Shown: positions 25,958 to 38,903 of the stretch, piece after piece
Numbering within the stretch: the stretch's first letter is position 1
Layout of the letters: each line of letters begins with the position of its first letter
Virus record (IMG/VR): IMGVR_UViG_3300028384_000043
Location: 1-61,031 of that record
Length of the DNA stretch: 61,031 bases
DNA from: a virus
Direction: 5' to 3' (one strand)
Made by a program: the position numbers and the translations under genes
The notes under the pieces: model-generated
What the model was told of the DNA's origin: nothing
Database searches by the model: none
Seen by the model: the letters and a program-made list of their open reading frames with translations, nothing else

Positions 25958-26332
25958 ATGGCTTACTCAGACACAATAAAATTCGTAGTAGGAGATACAC
26001 TACCGTCTTTAGAGTTTACTCTAAAAGACAGCAACACTGCTGCTGCTGGTTTGACATTAGACACAGAAAACTCAGATACATGGGCACCAATAGACCTAGG
26101 CGGCGGCTCTGTAAAACTTAGAGTACGAGAAGTCGGACAAACTACACTGATCCAAACAATAACTGGCACGATAACCGATGCTTCAAATGGTAAAGTAACT
26201 TGCTCTATTCCAAGTGGAACTTGGACTGCAGCAGGAACATTTGAAGGCGAGATAGAATATACAACTTCAGGAGGAGGTATACATACTGTTCAGGACTTGA
26301 TTAAATTCAAGGTCAGAGACGACTTTGATTAA
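25958..26332 (+). CDS. BppU-N-like tail appendage protein
   Basis: 124 residues of beta structure: FVVGDTLPSLEFTLKDSN at the start, central GGGSVKLRVREVGQ, then SGTWTAAGTFEGEIEYTTSGG and a KFKVRDDFD end. The pattern recalls the N-terminal domain of baseplate upper proteins, which attaches receptor-binding parts. It opens the fibre block. Confidence 0.6.
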   Translation: MAYSDTIKFVVGDTLPSLEFTLKDSNTAAAGLTLDTENSDTWAPIDLGGGSVKLRVREVGQTTLIQTITGTITDASNGKVTCSIPSGTWTAAGTFEGEIEYTTSGGGIHTVQDLIKFKVRDDFD

Positions 26333-27417
26333 TGTCTAAGTTAAAGAGCATAGTCTCATTCGTCGATCTCAAAGGTGAGGTCGCACACGTTGACCTACGG
26401 GGTCAAGTTTCTCACGTTCAATTAAGATTTGCAGACCTATATCTAAACCCAGATACTGTAGATAGATTACTTTCTGATAGCTTTAGTATGACTGAAGCTT
26501 TGGTCTACACTATAGCAAAAGACATACGACCAGAAGTTTTCTTCATGGATGAAGAACACGCTATTGAGCTATCTAAGCCTTTTGCAGACAGCTTTGGTAT
26601 AACAGAAAGCATAGACATACTTAGAACTTTTGGTAGAAGCTTTGCTGACACAGCTACTATGTCAGATACACCTGTCGTGTCATTCTCTGGGGCACATACG
26701 GATGCCGTGTCCGTAGCAGAAATATTAGCTTATGCCATAGATAAAGCCCTATCTGATACAGCTACTATGTCAGATAGCCCATCTTTAGAACCTAACTTAG
26801 GTAAAACAGATAGTGTTAGCATGTCAGAAGTATTCTCTAGAGTAGTTACTTTTGAACGTTCATTTAGTGATGCTATATCCTTAGACGATAGAACTTCTTT
26901 ATCAGACCCATTAGCTACTGACGTAGCAGCAGACAAAACAAATGTCATGTCTATATCTGATGTGCTTACGTACGATTGGGCTAAAGCCAGGACTGACACG
27001 TTTAGTATGGTAGAGAGCCATGCTATAGACTTTGTTCCAGGGGGGTATACAGATTCATTTAGTTTTGCTGATAGCGAAACAATAGATACAAGTTTAAGTA
27101 AATCTGATAGCTTTAGTTTCGCAGATAGTGAGACACTATCTAATGCTTTAGGTAAGTCAGATAGCTTTAGTTTTACAGATAACCAAGAGTTATCTACCAG
27201 TTTAAACAAGTCTGATAGTGTTAGTTTTGCTGATGCACAAGCATTGGCTAGTGCTATCGCTAAGTCAGACAGTTTAAATATTACCGAAACTCATTCATTT
27301 AGTCTTGGTAAATCAGCACAAGATAGTGCTACAATAAGTGAGTCGATAAGTATTCTGAATGCTAATAGACAAAGCGCTCTGAATGCATCGGCTTTAAATA
27401 GTAATACACTTAACTAG
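26332..27417 (+). CDS. Repeat-containing fibre protein
   Basis: 361 residues. From about residue 40 it consists of degenerate repeats around D-S-F-S-F-A-D-S-E (for example KSDSFSFADSETLSNALG), spaced by about 18-30 residues. Early copies have DTATMSDSP. Such Ser/Asp-rich beta repeats suggest an extended fibre shaft or sheath. It begins with its ATG overlapping the previous stop. No homologue recognised. Confidence 0.6.
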   Translation: MSKLKSIVSFVDLKGEVAHVDLRGQVSHVQLRFADLYLNPDTVDRLLSDSFSMTEALVYTIAKDIRPEVFFMDEEHAIELSKPFADSFGITESIDILRTFGRSFADTATMSDTPVVSFSGAHTDAVSVAEILAYAIDKALSDTATMSDSPSLEPNLGKTDSVSMSEVFSRVVTFERSFSDAISLDDRTSLSDPLATDVAADKTNVMSISDVLTYDWAKARTDTFSMVESHAIDFVPGGYTDSFSFADSETIDTSLSKSDSFSFADSETLSNALGKSDSFSFTDNQELSTSLNKSDSVSFADAQALASAIAKSDSLNITETHSFSLGKSAQDSATISESISILNANRQSALNASALNSNTLN

Positions 27418-27425
27418 GAGAAATT

Positions 27426-27851
27426 ATGTTAAATGACGGCTTAAAATTAACAGGTAAATTAACAATTGCCCTCAATGATGAGATCGTTCAAGAAGTTCCT
27501 AACTTAGTTGTTACTGCAGGAAAGGAATACGTAGCTAGTAGAATCAAAGATGCTACTGCTACAGCTATGTCCCACATGGCGATTGGTACTGGGTCAACAG
27601 CGGCAGCTGCTTCTCAAACTGCTTTAGGCAGTGAGTCAGCTAGGACTGGTTTGACATCCACAACTGTATCAGGTGCTGACATTGTTTATGTCGACACTTT
27701 TGCAGCTGGAACAGGCACAGGCGCTATAACAGAAGCTGGTATTTTTAATGCTTCTTCTAGTGGAACTATGTTATGTAGAACCGTTTTCTCAGTAGTTAAC
27801 AAAGGTGCTTCAGACGCTATGACAATTACCTGGACGGTAACTGTTTCGTAA
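27426..27851 (+). CDS. Small tail fibre-type protein
   Basis: 141 residues with an AGGAGAAATT ribosome site. The order LTIALNDEIVQEVPNLVVTAGKEYVA, MAIGTGSTAA, TEAGIFNASSSGTM and VVNKGASDAMTITWTV is that of a compact beta domain found as a separate tail fibre or fibre chaperone domain in marine phages. It lies directly before the collagen fibre. Confidence 0.6.
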   Translation: MLNDGLKLTGKLTIALNDEIVQEVPNLVVTAGKEYVASRIKDATATAMSHMAIGTGSTAAAASQTALGSESARTGLTSTTVSGADIVYVDTFAAGTGTGAITEAGIFNASSSGTMLCRTVFSVVNKGASDAMTITWTVTVS

Positions 27852-27856
27852 TATAA

Positions 27857-31694
<3,838 letters not shown>

Positions 31695-31708
31695 ACACAG
31701 GAGGTGTT

Positions 31709-32275
31709 ATGAATTCAATTTGGCAGATGTGGCACGGGGGTGTTAGCCCTACAGTTTGCGACAAAATAATTTTAGAGTGCGAACAATTACGTCCTATGGA
31801 AGCCCATGTAGGCTTCGGAACAGGCAGTGAAAAAAACGTAGATAGAGGTGTTAGGCGTTCTGAAGTACGTTGGGCTGGCCATATAAAATGGATCAATGAG
31901 TTAGTATACGACTTTGCTTCTCGTGCTAATAAAGCTGCGTTCGGTTTCGATATTTCTTATTTAGAAGACATTCAATACACTATATACAACGGCACTGACG
32001 AAGGTTACTATGATTGGCATTTTGATACATTTTGGGCTAACCACACAGCGTTTGATAGGAAATTAAGTTTGATTATACAACTAAGTAACCATGGAGATTA
32101 TGAAGGCGGTGAGTTTTTATTAGATGGTCAATACGAACAACCAAATCCAACAGAGCTAAAAGCACGAGGGACTGTGCTTTGCTTTCCATCACCTATACGA
32201 CATACAGTAAAACCAGTAACTAGTGGCGTGCGTAAATCTTTAGTAGCCTGGATAGAAGGACCGAAGTTTAGATGA
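31709..32275 (+). CDS. 2-oxoglutarate/Fe(II) dioxygenase, PKHD/prolyl-hydroxylase type
   Basis: 188 residues, ribosome site AGGAGGTGTT. A double-stranded beta-helix enzyme. The iron ligands are His104-x-Asp106 (YYDWHFD) and His165 (SPIRHTVKPV), with the 2-oxoglutarate-binding basic residue in GVRKSLVAW about ten residues later. The order RKLSLIIQLS, GGEFLL, GTVLCFPS matches PKHD-type/prolyl-4-hydroxylase enzymes. It lies 14 bp after the frame-shifted fibre end and four bases into the next dioxygenase. A natural substrate is the collagen fibre, where Pro sits in X rather than Y, so a 3-hydroxylase or a non-proline target is possible. Confidence 0.85.
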   Translation: MNSIWQMWHGGVSPTVCDKIILECEQLRPMEAHVGFGTGSEKNVDRGVRRSEVRWAGHIKWINELVYDFASRANKAAFGFDISYLEDIQYTIYNGTDEGYYDWHFDTFWANHTAFDRKLSLIIQLSNHGDYEGGEFLLDGQYEQPNPTELKARGTVLCFPSPIRHTVKPVTSGVRKSLVAWIEGPKFR

Positions 32276-32748
32276 TTATAGTAGTAGATAAAGTCTTTTA
32301 CCCTGCAACCTTAGAGACTATAAATAACGAAAACAAACACACTTATTTTAGAAAAGAAGAAGAACATGACAACGGTATAGTTGCTAGACGTCTTATGAAT
32401 ACAGCAGCTAACTATTTTAATTTTGACAATCAAGTAGGCTATGACATTTGGTTTCATAGAAATGGTATGCCAGACTGGCACCAAGACAGAGATGAACAAA
32501 CATTTTTTAAAACAGGGCAAAGTCATTTTCCTATATGTTCTATAGTGTTTTACCCACATGTAAAAGACCTAGTAGGCGGTGAGCTTATATTTAAAAACAA
32601 CATGCGTATAACACCGGTGTCAAATAGACTTGTCATGTTTGGTCCTGGACTAGAACACAAAGTTACACCTATACAAAGTGGAGAAAGAGTATCTATGAAT
32701 ATAAACTCTTGGAACTACGACATAGAAGTAGCTACGGAATTTAATTAA
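32272..32748 (+). CDS. Second 2-oxoglutarate/Fe(II) dioxygenase
   Basis: 158 residues. Ligands His70-x-Asp72 (PDWHQDRDE) and His129 (GLEHKVTPI), with Arg139 in GERVSMNINSW placed to bind 2-oxoglutarate. FPICSIVFYP and GGELIF complete the fold. It is smaller than the previous enzyme and belongs to a different dioxygenase subgroup. Start overlaps the previous stop, and the next enzyme starts at its stop, so all three are one translation unit. Confidence 0.82.
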   Translation: MIIVVDKVFYPATLETINNENKHTYFRKEEEHDNGIVARRLMNTAANYFNFDNQVGYDIWFHRNGMPDWHQDRDEQTFFKTGQSHFPICSIVFYPHVKDLVGGELIFKNNMRITPVSNRLVMFGPGLEHKVTPIQSGERVSMNINSWNYDIEVATEFN

Positions 32749-34592
32749 TGAAAAAATTTGTAATAAACCTAAAAAATAGACCTGAGCGTAAACAACACTT
32801 TATAGATAAAAACCCAACCTTAGAAGATTACACATTTGTAGAAGCTGTAGATGGTTTGGCTCAAGACTTATCTGAGTATAAGACTAGGCCAGGGTGGATA
32901 GACCCATTTCAAAATAGAGGTATTGTACCTACAGAAGTAGCTTGTTTCTTATCTCATAGAGAGATGTGGAAAAAATGTGTAGAGTTAGATGAACCTATTT
33001 ATGTAATAGAAGATGATGCCATAATAAATGTAGATAGGTGGGACGAACCTTTTTATGACCACACCATAGGGTATTGGGATTTGCTATATTTACAACGCAA
33101 TGAAAACGAACCAGAGAATACTATAAAAGTATCTGATAAGTTGGAAAGACCTTGGTACCCATACAATACAACTGCATATGTAATATCACCAAAAGGTGCA
33201 CGAAAGCTGTTGAATACTAATATAATGAAAGAAGGTATAATACCGGTAGACGAGTACATACCCGAACAGATCAGAAACGCTAGTCTTATGGCACTTGCTT
33301 TACAAAAAGACTCTTGTAATCAAGCTACTACGGACGTGCTACCTTCTGACATACGTAACGATAGGAGAGATATGACTATACATGCAATCACAATTGGTAC
33401 AGATAATAGCAAAATGAAAAAGCTATACGACTCTGCAGATAAACACGGTATACAAATAGACAACTGGGGTGCAGGTGTTGAGTGGAGGGGCTCAGACATG
33501 ACAGGGCCAGGGGGTGGTCAGAAAGTAAACATACTAAAACAACATATAGATAACCTTTCGGACACGGATATTTTACTCTTCACAGATTCGTACGACGTTT
33601 TTTACGCAGATAACCTAGATACGATTAAAGAAAGATACTTGGATATGGGCCATAAGGTACTTTTTTCTGCAGAAGAAGTATGCTGGCCCGATCCTAGTTT
33701 AGGTAATCAGTTTCCTTCCGTACACACTAGATACAGATATCTTAACTCTGGTACGTTTATAGGTGAGGTAGGAGAAATAAAAAAGATACTAAATCACAAT
33801 ATTATAGAAGACCACCAAGATGACCAATTGTTTTACCAGCAAGCATATCTAGAAGGTCTATACGATATCGGTCTTGATGTAGAAGCTTACATCTTCCAGT
33901 GCCACGAACCTAATATAACTATGTTAGGCAATCAGTTACATAACCAAGAAACTACTTGTTGCCCTTGTATATACCATGGTAATGGTGATGACTCTGCAAA
34001 AGATAACTTTGAACGTATCTACAAAGAAATGTATCCACAGTATAATTTGTTTCATACACCTACTCATGATTACGAAGTCATAGAGAAAGACATGATACTG
34101 ATAGATTTTATGTCAGAACACCAATGCCAAAGGCTTATAGAATTAGCAGAACAAAAAGCAGAATGGAAAAGTCTACCTAACGACACTTACCCTGCACAAG
34201 AGATAAGACTAAAAGAACTTAACATATACCAAGAACTAGAAGAACATTGGCAGAACCATGTCAAACCTATAATAGAACCTTATTGGAAGCCTATGGTTGT
34301 AGAAGGTGTAAGAGATGCGTTTATGTTGAAGTATTCTACTGATTCACAAACAAAACTAGCACTACACCATGACTCCTCGCACGTAACTGGCTCAGTAAAA
34401 TTAAATAAAAACTACAAAGGTGGCGAATTAGTTTTCCCTAGGCAAGGTATAAGCAATGCTGACATACCCATAGGCAAACTGCTTTTGTTTCCAGGACAAG
34501 TTACGCACCCGCACGAATGTGTCGAACTTACTGAAGGCACTAAGTACAGTCTTACTATATGGTCACAAAGGTATAAAGGCGATATACTGTAG
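32748..34592 (+). CDS. Three-domain collagen galactosyl-glucosyltransferase/lysyl hydroxylase
   Basis: 614 residues in three parts. Residues 1-205 are a GT25 domain (FVINLKNRPERK, VEAVDG, CFLSHREMWKK, VIEDDA at 87-91, YVISPKGARKLL, PVDEYIP), close in pattern to animal collagen galactosyltransferases. Residues 210-430 match the PLOD/LH3 glucosyltransferase: LLFTDSYDVFYA (acidic motif 280-283), KVLFSAEE, SGTFIGE, DDQLFY and HGNG (410-413). Residues 440-614 are the lysyl-hydroxylase-type dioxygenase with His540-x-Asp542, VTHPHE (His587 or His589) and GTKYSLTIW. Together they could make Glc-Gal-hydroxylysine. Mimivirus L230 combines the last two activities only. Confidence 0.9.
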   Translation: MKKFVINLKNRPERKQHFIDKNPTLEDYTFVEAVDGLAQDLSEYKTRPGWIDPFQNRGIVPTEVACFLSHREMWKKCVELDEPIYVIEDDAIINVDRWDEPFYDHTIGYWDLLYLQRNENEPENTIKVSDKLERPWYPYNTTAYVISPKGARKLLNTNIMKEGIIPVDEYIPEQIRNASLMALALQKDSCNQATTDVLPSDIRNDRRDMTIHAITIGTDNSKMKKLYDSADKHGIQIDNWGAGVEWRGSDMTGPGGGQKVNILKQHIDNLSDTDILLFTDSYDVFYADNLDTIKERYLDMGHKVLFSAEEVCWPDPSLGNQFPSVHTRYRYLNSGTFIGEVGEIKKILNHNIIEDHQDDQLFYQQAYLEGLYDIGLDVEAYIFQCHEPNITMLGNQLHNQETTCCPCIYHGNGDDSAKDNFERIYKEMYPQYNLFHTPTHDYEVIEKDMILIDFMSEHQCQRLIELAEQKAEWKSLPNDTYPAQEIRLKELNIYQELEEHWQNHVKPIIEPYWKPMVVEGVRDAFMLKYSTDSQTKLALHHDSSHVTGSVKLNKNYKGGELVFPRQGISNADIPIGKLLLFPGQVTHPHECVELTEGTKYSLTIWSQRYKGDIL

Positions 34593-34594
34593 GC

Positions 34595-35227
34595 ATGTAC
34601 AAAGCCTTATCACTTACAAAAGAGGATCTTGCTTATTTTAATTTTTCAGGGGTAATGGAAAGTTTCTATGTGCACTCTAATGAATATATAAACAGGGGTA
34701 CTTTTGCATACCCAGGATCTACACGTACACCAGAAGAAATAGCTACTGTTTCAGTTGCAGGTAAAACTGAGTATTGGTTTAATCACTTTTCAGCAATGCT
34801 TGACCACCCAGGCGGGGTTGTTTTAGCTACCTATGTAAACGACTATCCTGTAGGTTTGTTTATGGGGTTTATTAATGATGATGGCGAATATCATTTGTGT
34901 AACTTCTTGATGAGACCAGATGCAGATGGCACGAAAAGTTTTCTATTTGCTTATGATTATCATAATGTCTTAGGTGAACTAGAAAAATCCTTAGGTGCTA
35001 CCGTAGCTTATACTTATGTAGATATAGGTTCTCCTATACATGACAGCTTAGCATCTTGGAAGAACTATTTTACAGGCATAGAAGAATCAAATGTTAAAAA
35101 CTGGGAGAGCATGGTAAACTTAGGCGAAGTTACGCAAAACTATGCTGTACCGGAAGGGGAGACCTGGGATGGTATACAGGATAGTTACAGTTGCACTTTT
35201 GAAAAATATAAGATGGAGTATTACTAA
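34595..35227 (+). CDS. Hypothetical protein of the fibre cassette
   Basis: 210 residues directly after the collagen glycosyltransferase gene (2-bp gap). VVLATYVNDYPVGLFMGFIN, CNFLMRPDADG and LEKSLGATVAYTYVD follow the strand-helix layout of GNAT-type acyltransferases, but the pyrophosphate loop is not convincing. It could be an acyltransferase-like modifier of the fibre or a structural part. The link is positional. Confidence 0.5.
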   Translation: MYKALSLTKEDLAYFNFSGVMESFYVHSNEYINRGTFAYPGSTRTPEEIATVSVAGKTEYWFNHFSAMLDHPGGVVLATYVNDYPVGLFMGFINDDGEYHLCNFLMRPDADGTKSFLFAYDYHNVLGELEKSLGATVAYTYVDIGSPIHDSLASWKNYFTGIEESNVKNWESMVNLGEVTQNYAVPEGETWDGIQDSYSCTFEKYKMEYY

Positions 35228-36018
35228 TGGCCGGTTGGTTTGACGAAGACAGTATTTCCGCTTCTTACATAACGACTGTATATCGTACGCCTGACCAAGG
35301 TGTGTCAGCTAAATCTCTTAGTAACGTTTCTTTTAATGACTACAGAAAAATGACTACTAGCAGAGGCGGTAGCTATAGCACAGGAAACGGAGTAGTAGTA
35401 CCTAGTGGCACAGTTATAAGCGCTGAAGATTTTCATAACGCTGGCGGAGTAACGCCAACACAGACAACTTTTAGCACTGGCTCAACAAAAGGAGCTTCGA
35501 CAACTACTGTTAATGGTGTTTTTGATTCTATTACTAAAAGTTTTATTAGCAGTGGTGTTAACACTACAGCACAAGGTTACTTTGGCCTAGGAGCCACCGG
35601 AGGGAGTAATGGTGCTGTAGTCCGTAACATAAGTGGATTAACAGTAGGTAATGTTGCAGCTGCATCCAATAATGGTTCCGTATACATGTCTGGGGCAGGA
35701 AGTAGTTTCGTCAGTGGGGGGTTTGGTGGTACGTTATGGTTTGCGCTTCGCAGGGTTGGATATCAAACGGGCACACCTGGTGACACAGAGTGGACTACTA
35801 TACGTGTGCGAACTCTTTATCCTGGCGGTAGTACTACTGCTGGTAATATTACTGTTTATAATGTAACAGTTACTTTTAACAGGTCTGATGGTTGGACTTC
35901 TGCTACTAGTGGTACTACGCGTATTTGGTCAGCTAGTTATGGCAGCTTTGGATCACCAGTTTACTCGAACAGTGGAGGATGGGTAGGCATATACCCTTGT
36001 ATAATAGAGCTTGATTAA
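35227..36018 (+). CDS. Gly/Ser/Thr-rich virion surface protein
   Basis: 263 residues. Starts MAGWFDEDSISASYITTVYR, contains SFNDYRKM and a long Gly/Ser/Thr-rich region of beta strands (ISGLTVGNVAAASNNGSVYM, FGGTLWFALRRVGY) and a Trp-rich end. Composition matches tail tip or fibre domains. Overlaps the previous gene by one base. Confidence 0.55.
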   Translation: MAGWFDEDSISASYITTVYRTPDQGVSAKSLSNVSFNDYRKMTTSRGGSYSTGNGVVVPSGTVISAEDFHNAGGVTPTQTTFSTGSTKGASTTTVNGVFDSITKSFISSGVNTTAQGYFGLGATGGSNGAVVRNISGLTVGNVAAASNNGSVYMSGAGSSFVSGGFGGTLWFALRRVGYQTGTPGDTEWTTIRVRTLYPGGSTTAGNITVYNVTVTFNRSDGWTSATSGTTRIWSASYGSFGSPVYSNSGGWVGIYPCIIELD

Positions 36019-36032
36019 CATATAATCTATCT

Positions 36033-36215
36033 ATGGCCACGGTTAAAGAAACATTAGCAAAGATCGAAGCGCACGAAAGAGAGTGCAACATTCGATATTC
36101 TACTATTGAAAAACGCTTAGACAAAGGAGACGCTAAGTTTGACCGTATGGACACTAAGTTCACCACAATGATTATAGGTGTGTATCTACTTATCATTGGG
36201 TCTAATTTATTATAG
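36033..36215 (+). CDS. XhlA-like membrane miniprotein (holin-associated)
   Basis: Sixty residues: ETLAKIEAHERECNIRYSTI and EKRLDKGDAKFDRMD form an amphipathic helix, then a single C-terminal transmembrane helix (MIIGVYLLIIGSNLL). This is the pattern of the XhlA haemolysin-like phage proteins that assist holins. It is two genes before the lysozyme. Confidence 0.7.
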   Translation: MATVKETLAKIEAHERECNIRYSTIEKRLDKGDAKFDRMDTKFTTMIIGVYLLIIGSNLL

Positions 36216-36224
36216 GAGGTAATT

Positions 36225-36473
36225 ATGGCAAAAGCCGAAAAGCAAGTACCACAAGTAATCAACTTTGATGGTAAACAATACGATATATCTAAAATGACTG
36301 ACCGCGTAGCCGAGCAGTTTAACATGTTAGTTAGACTACAAAGCGAGTGGCAGGATGCTAGTTTTAACCTTAAGAAGGTAGAAGCAGCACAGAAAACCGT
36401 TGTCACAGAACTGCAAGTCTTTATGAAAGAAGACAATATCAAAGCAGTAGACGACAGGATAATAACTCCGTGA
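36225..36473 (+). CDS. Small helical protein between XhlA-like gene and lysozyme
   Basis: 82 residues with an ATAGGAGGTAATT ribosome site. FDGKQYDISKMTDRVAEQFN and a helical QLQSEWQDA-like second half. Common small gene next to phage lysozymes, of unknown role. Overlaps the lysozyme start (GTGA). Confidence 0.55.
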   Translation: MAKAEKQVPQVINFDGKQYDISKMTDRVAEQFNMLVRLQSEWQDASFNLKKVEAAQKTVVTELQVFMKEDNIKAVDDRIITP

Positions 36474-36922
36474 ATATAGAATTACTAAAAGAAGAGATTA
36501 AAAGACACGAAGGCGAGGTCTTAGAAATATATGAAGATAGCTTAGGCTACAAAACACTTGGCGTAGGACATCTTTGTCAACCTAACGACCCTGAATATAA
36601 TTGGGAAGTTGGTACGCCTGTAAGCCAAGAAGTTGTAGACATGTACTATGAAGATGACTTCAACAAGCATGTTGCAGAAGCTATACACGTGTTTGGTACA
36701 GAAGAAGCTTTTGCTAACTTACCTGAAAATATTCAACATGTAATAGTAAATATGTGTTTTAATCTAGGAGGGACTAGACTTTCTAAGTTCCGCAACATGT
36801 TAGCAGCGTGTAGAGAACATGATTGGAAAAGAATGGCAGCTGAAATGGAAGACAGCAGATGGTTTAAACAAGTAGGAAGAAGGAGTCGAGAACTGCAAGA
36901 ATCAGTTCTGAATACTGTATAA
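36470..36922 (+). CDS. T4-type lysozyme (endolysin, GH24)
   Basis: 150 residues from a GTG that overlaps the previous stop. EIKRHEGEVLEIYEDSLGYK followed by TLGVGHL carries the catalytic triad Glu14, Asp23 and Thr29 with the T4 spacing. NLPENIQHVIVNMCFNLG and the final MEDSRWFKQVGRRSREL segment are standard for GH24 muramidases that cleave peptidoglycan. No signal peptide, so it needs a holin. Candidates are at 36033 and 43947. Confidence 0.9.
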   Translation: MNIELLKEEIKRHEGEVLEIYEDSLGYKTLGVGHLCQPNDPEYNWEVGTPVSQEVVDMYYEDDFNKHVAEAIHVFGTEEAFANLPENIQHVIVNMCFNLGGTRLSKFRNMLAACREHDWKRMAAEMEDSRWFKQVGRRSRELQESVLNTV

Positions 36923-36929
36923 TGAATAA

Positions 36930-38903
36930 ATGGCCTATATTAAACTTAAAACATTTGGAGGTCTTGCACCCAGGACTTCACCAAGACTCTTAAGGGATGA
37001 GTTAGCTACAGTAGCTACCGACGTAAACCTTGAGAGTGGCCGTTTAGTGCCCGTCACAGACAATTCTGATACTTTAACTTTATCTAGCACTACCGAACAA
37101 AGTATCTTTAAATATACAGATAGCCCAGAACGTTGGCTACAGTTCGATGAAGATGTAAACGTCGTACGTGGTCCAGTGCCCGCGGATAATAACGACACGA
37201 TTTATTGGTCAGGGCAGTCTTTTCCTAGGATGGGTAGGAACACTGACATCATAGGTGGTAGTGTATACCCCAATGCTTTTTATAGGTTAGGTATTCCTGC
37301 TCCAACCGCAGCTCCAACAGTAGCAGTGGGCGGGGGTACTACTTTTAATATAACTATTACAACTACAAACGAAAGCGCAACTTTAACTATAACCACTGCA
37401 TCAGCACATGGTGCTGCAGTAGATGATTACATAACTATTGCAAACGTAACAGGTACTATAGGTGGTATAGCTGCTGCTGATATAAATGGAACTTTTAGAA
37501 TAAGAACAGTACCTAGTGATACTACAGTTACAATAATAGTATCTGCAGCTGCTACTTCTGGTGTTACTAGTAGTTCTATAACAAACGGAGCTAGTTTTGG
37601 TGAAAACTCAGAAGCTGAATTAGATTATGAAACCTCTTATGTATACACTTTTGTATCTGCGTATGGAGAAGAAGGACCTCCATCCCCAGCTTCTAGCGTC
37701 ATAACCACAGATGATAATATGTCTGTAAACTTATCTAACCTAGAAACATCCACAACTATTACTAACACTAACTTAACCAAGAAAAGAATATATAGATCTA
37801 ACACAGGTTCTAATACAACAGATTTTCAGTTCATAGCAGAGCTTGCATTATCTGCTACTTCTTATACAGATACTTCTAAAAACAATGAGTTGGCTGAAGT
37901 TATACCTTCTACAACATGGATTGCACCACCAGATGATGACACTGCTTTATATCCTGAGGGCCCATTAAAAGGTCTTATATCAGTATCTAACGGTGTTTTA
38001 GCTGGTTTTACAGGCAAACGTATATGTTTTAGTGAGTCTTTTTTACCACATGCTTGGCCTACTGATTACAGAATTGCGATAGATGAAGAGATTGTGGGTA
38101 TAGCTGCAACCTCTAATGGCGTTGTTGTAGGAACAAAAGGAACACCATATCTAGTAACAGGTACTGATCCTTCTGCTATGGTAGGTATACGAATAGAGTC
38201 AGGCGAAGCATGTTTAAGTAAAAGGTCTATGGTAGACATGGGAGAATATATTATTTATGCAGGACCTGACGGCTTAACTGCTGTACAAGGTGCTACAGCT
38301 ACTGTTATAACTCAAAATATAATAACACCAGAACAATGGCAAGCTAGTTACTACCCTTCTACTATTACTGGTTTTAAATGGCAAGGTAGGTACGTAGGGT
38401 TTTATAACACGGGTTCTGGGTATGGCGGTTTTATATTTGATCCTAGAGAACAAGCTAATGCTTTTGTAAATTTAGATGCAAGCGCTCTTGTACGTGGTGG
38501 CTTTACTGACCCAGATGATAACGAGCTTTACCTAATCATAGGTAACAAAATCAAAAAGTTTCAGGGCAGCAGCACTGCTTTGACTTACAATTGGAAATCA
38601 AAAGAGTATGCACTTCCTAAACCTACAAGTTTTGGTTTTGCTAAAGTAGATGCAGAGGCTTACCCAGTAACAATAAAAGTATACGGAGATGGTAGTGTTA
38701 TTTATAACGCCACTATATCTACTAGCGGCAATGCATATAGCGTAACAGGAACTACTCCTAGTTTTAGTGCTACTAATATAACTGAACCTATGGTTCGTTT
38801 ACCGGCCAGTGTTCATAATACATTTGCTATAGAAGTAGAAAGTGCAAAAACTGTAAATGAAATCTGTATCGGAGAAAACATAGCTGAATTAAGAGAGGCA
38901 TAA
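36930..38903 (+). CDS. Large beta-rich tail protein (tubular/stabilisation type)
   Basis: 657 residues. Starts FGGLAPRTSPRLLRDELATV followed by ATDVNLESGRLVP, the opening seen in marine podovirus tail tube-like or stabilisation proteins. The body is Thr/Ser-rich beta structure with FN3-like YETSYVYTFVSAYGEEGPPSP. Ends just at the start of the 1365-residue fibre protein. Assigned by order and opening motif. Confidence 0.65.
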   Translation: MAYIKLKTFGGLAPRTSPRLLRDELATVATDVNLESGRLVPVTDNSDTLTLSSTTEQSIFKYTDSPERWLQFDEDVNVVRGPVPADNNDTIYWSGQSFPRMGRNTDIIGGSVYPNAFYRLGIPAPTAAPTVAVGGGTTFNITITTTNESATLTITTASAHGAAVDDYITIANVTGTIGGIAAADINGTFRIRTVPSDTTVTIIVSAAATSGVTSSSITNGASFGENSEAELDYETSYVYTFVSAYGEEGPPSPASSVITTDDNMSVNLSNLETSTTITNTNLTKKRIYRSNTGSNTTDFQFIAELALSATSYTDTSKNNELAEVIPSTTWIAPPDDDTALYPEGPLKGLISVSNGVLAGFTGKRICFSESFLPHAWPTDYRIAIDEEIVGIAATSNGVVVGTKGTPYLVTGTDPSAMVGIRIESGEACLSKRSMVDMGEYIIYAGPDGLTAVQGATATVITQNIITPEQWQASYYPSTITGFKWQGRYVGFYNTGSGYGGFIFDPREQANAFVNLDASALVRGGFTDPDDNELYLIIGNKIKKFQGSSTALTYNWKSKEYALPKPTSFGFAKVDAEAYPVTIKVYGDGSVIYNATISTSGNAYSVTGTTPSFSATNITEPMVRLPASVHNTFAIEVESAKTVNEICIGENIAELREA

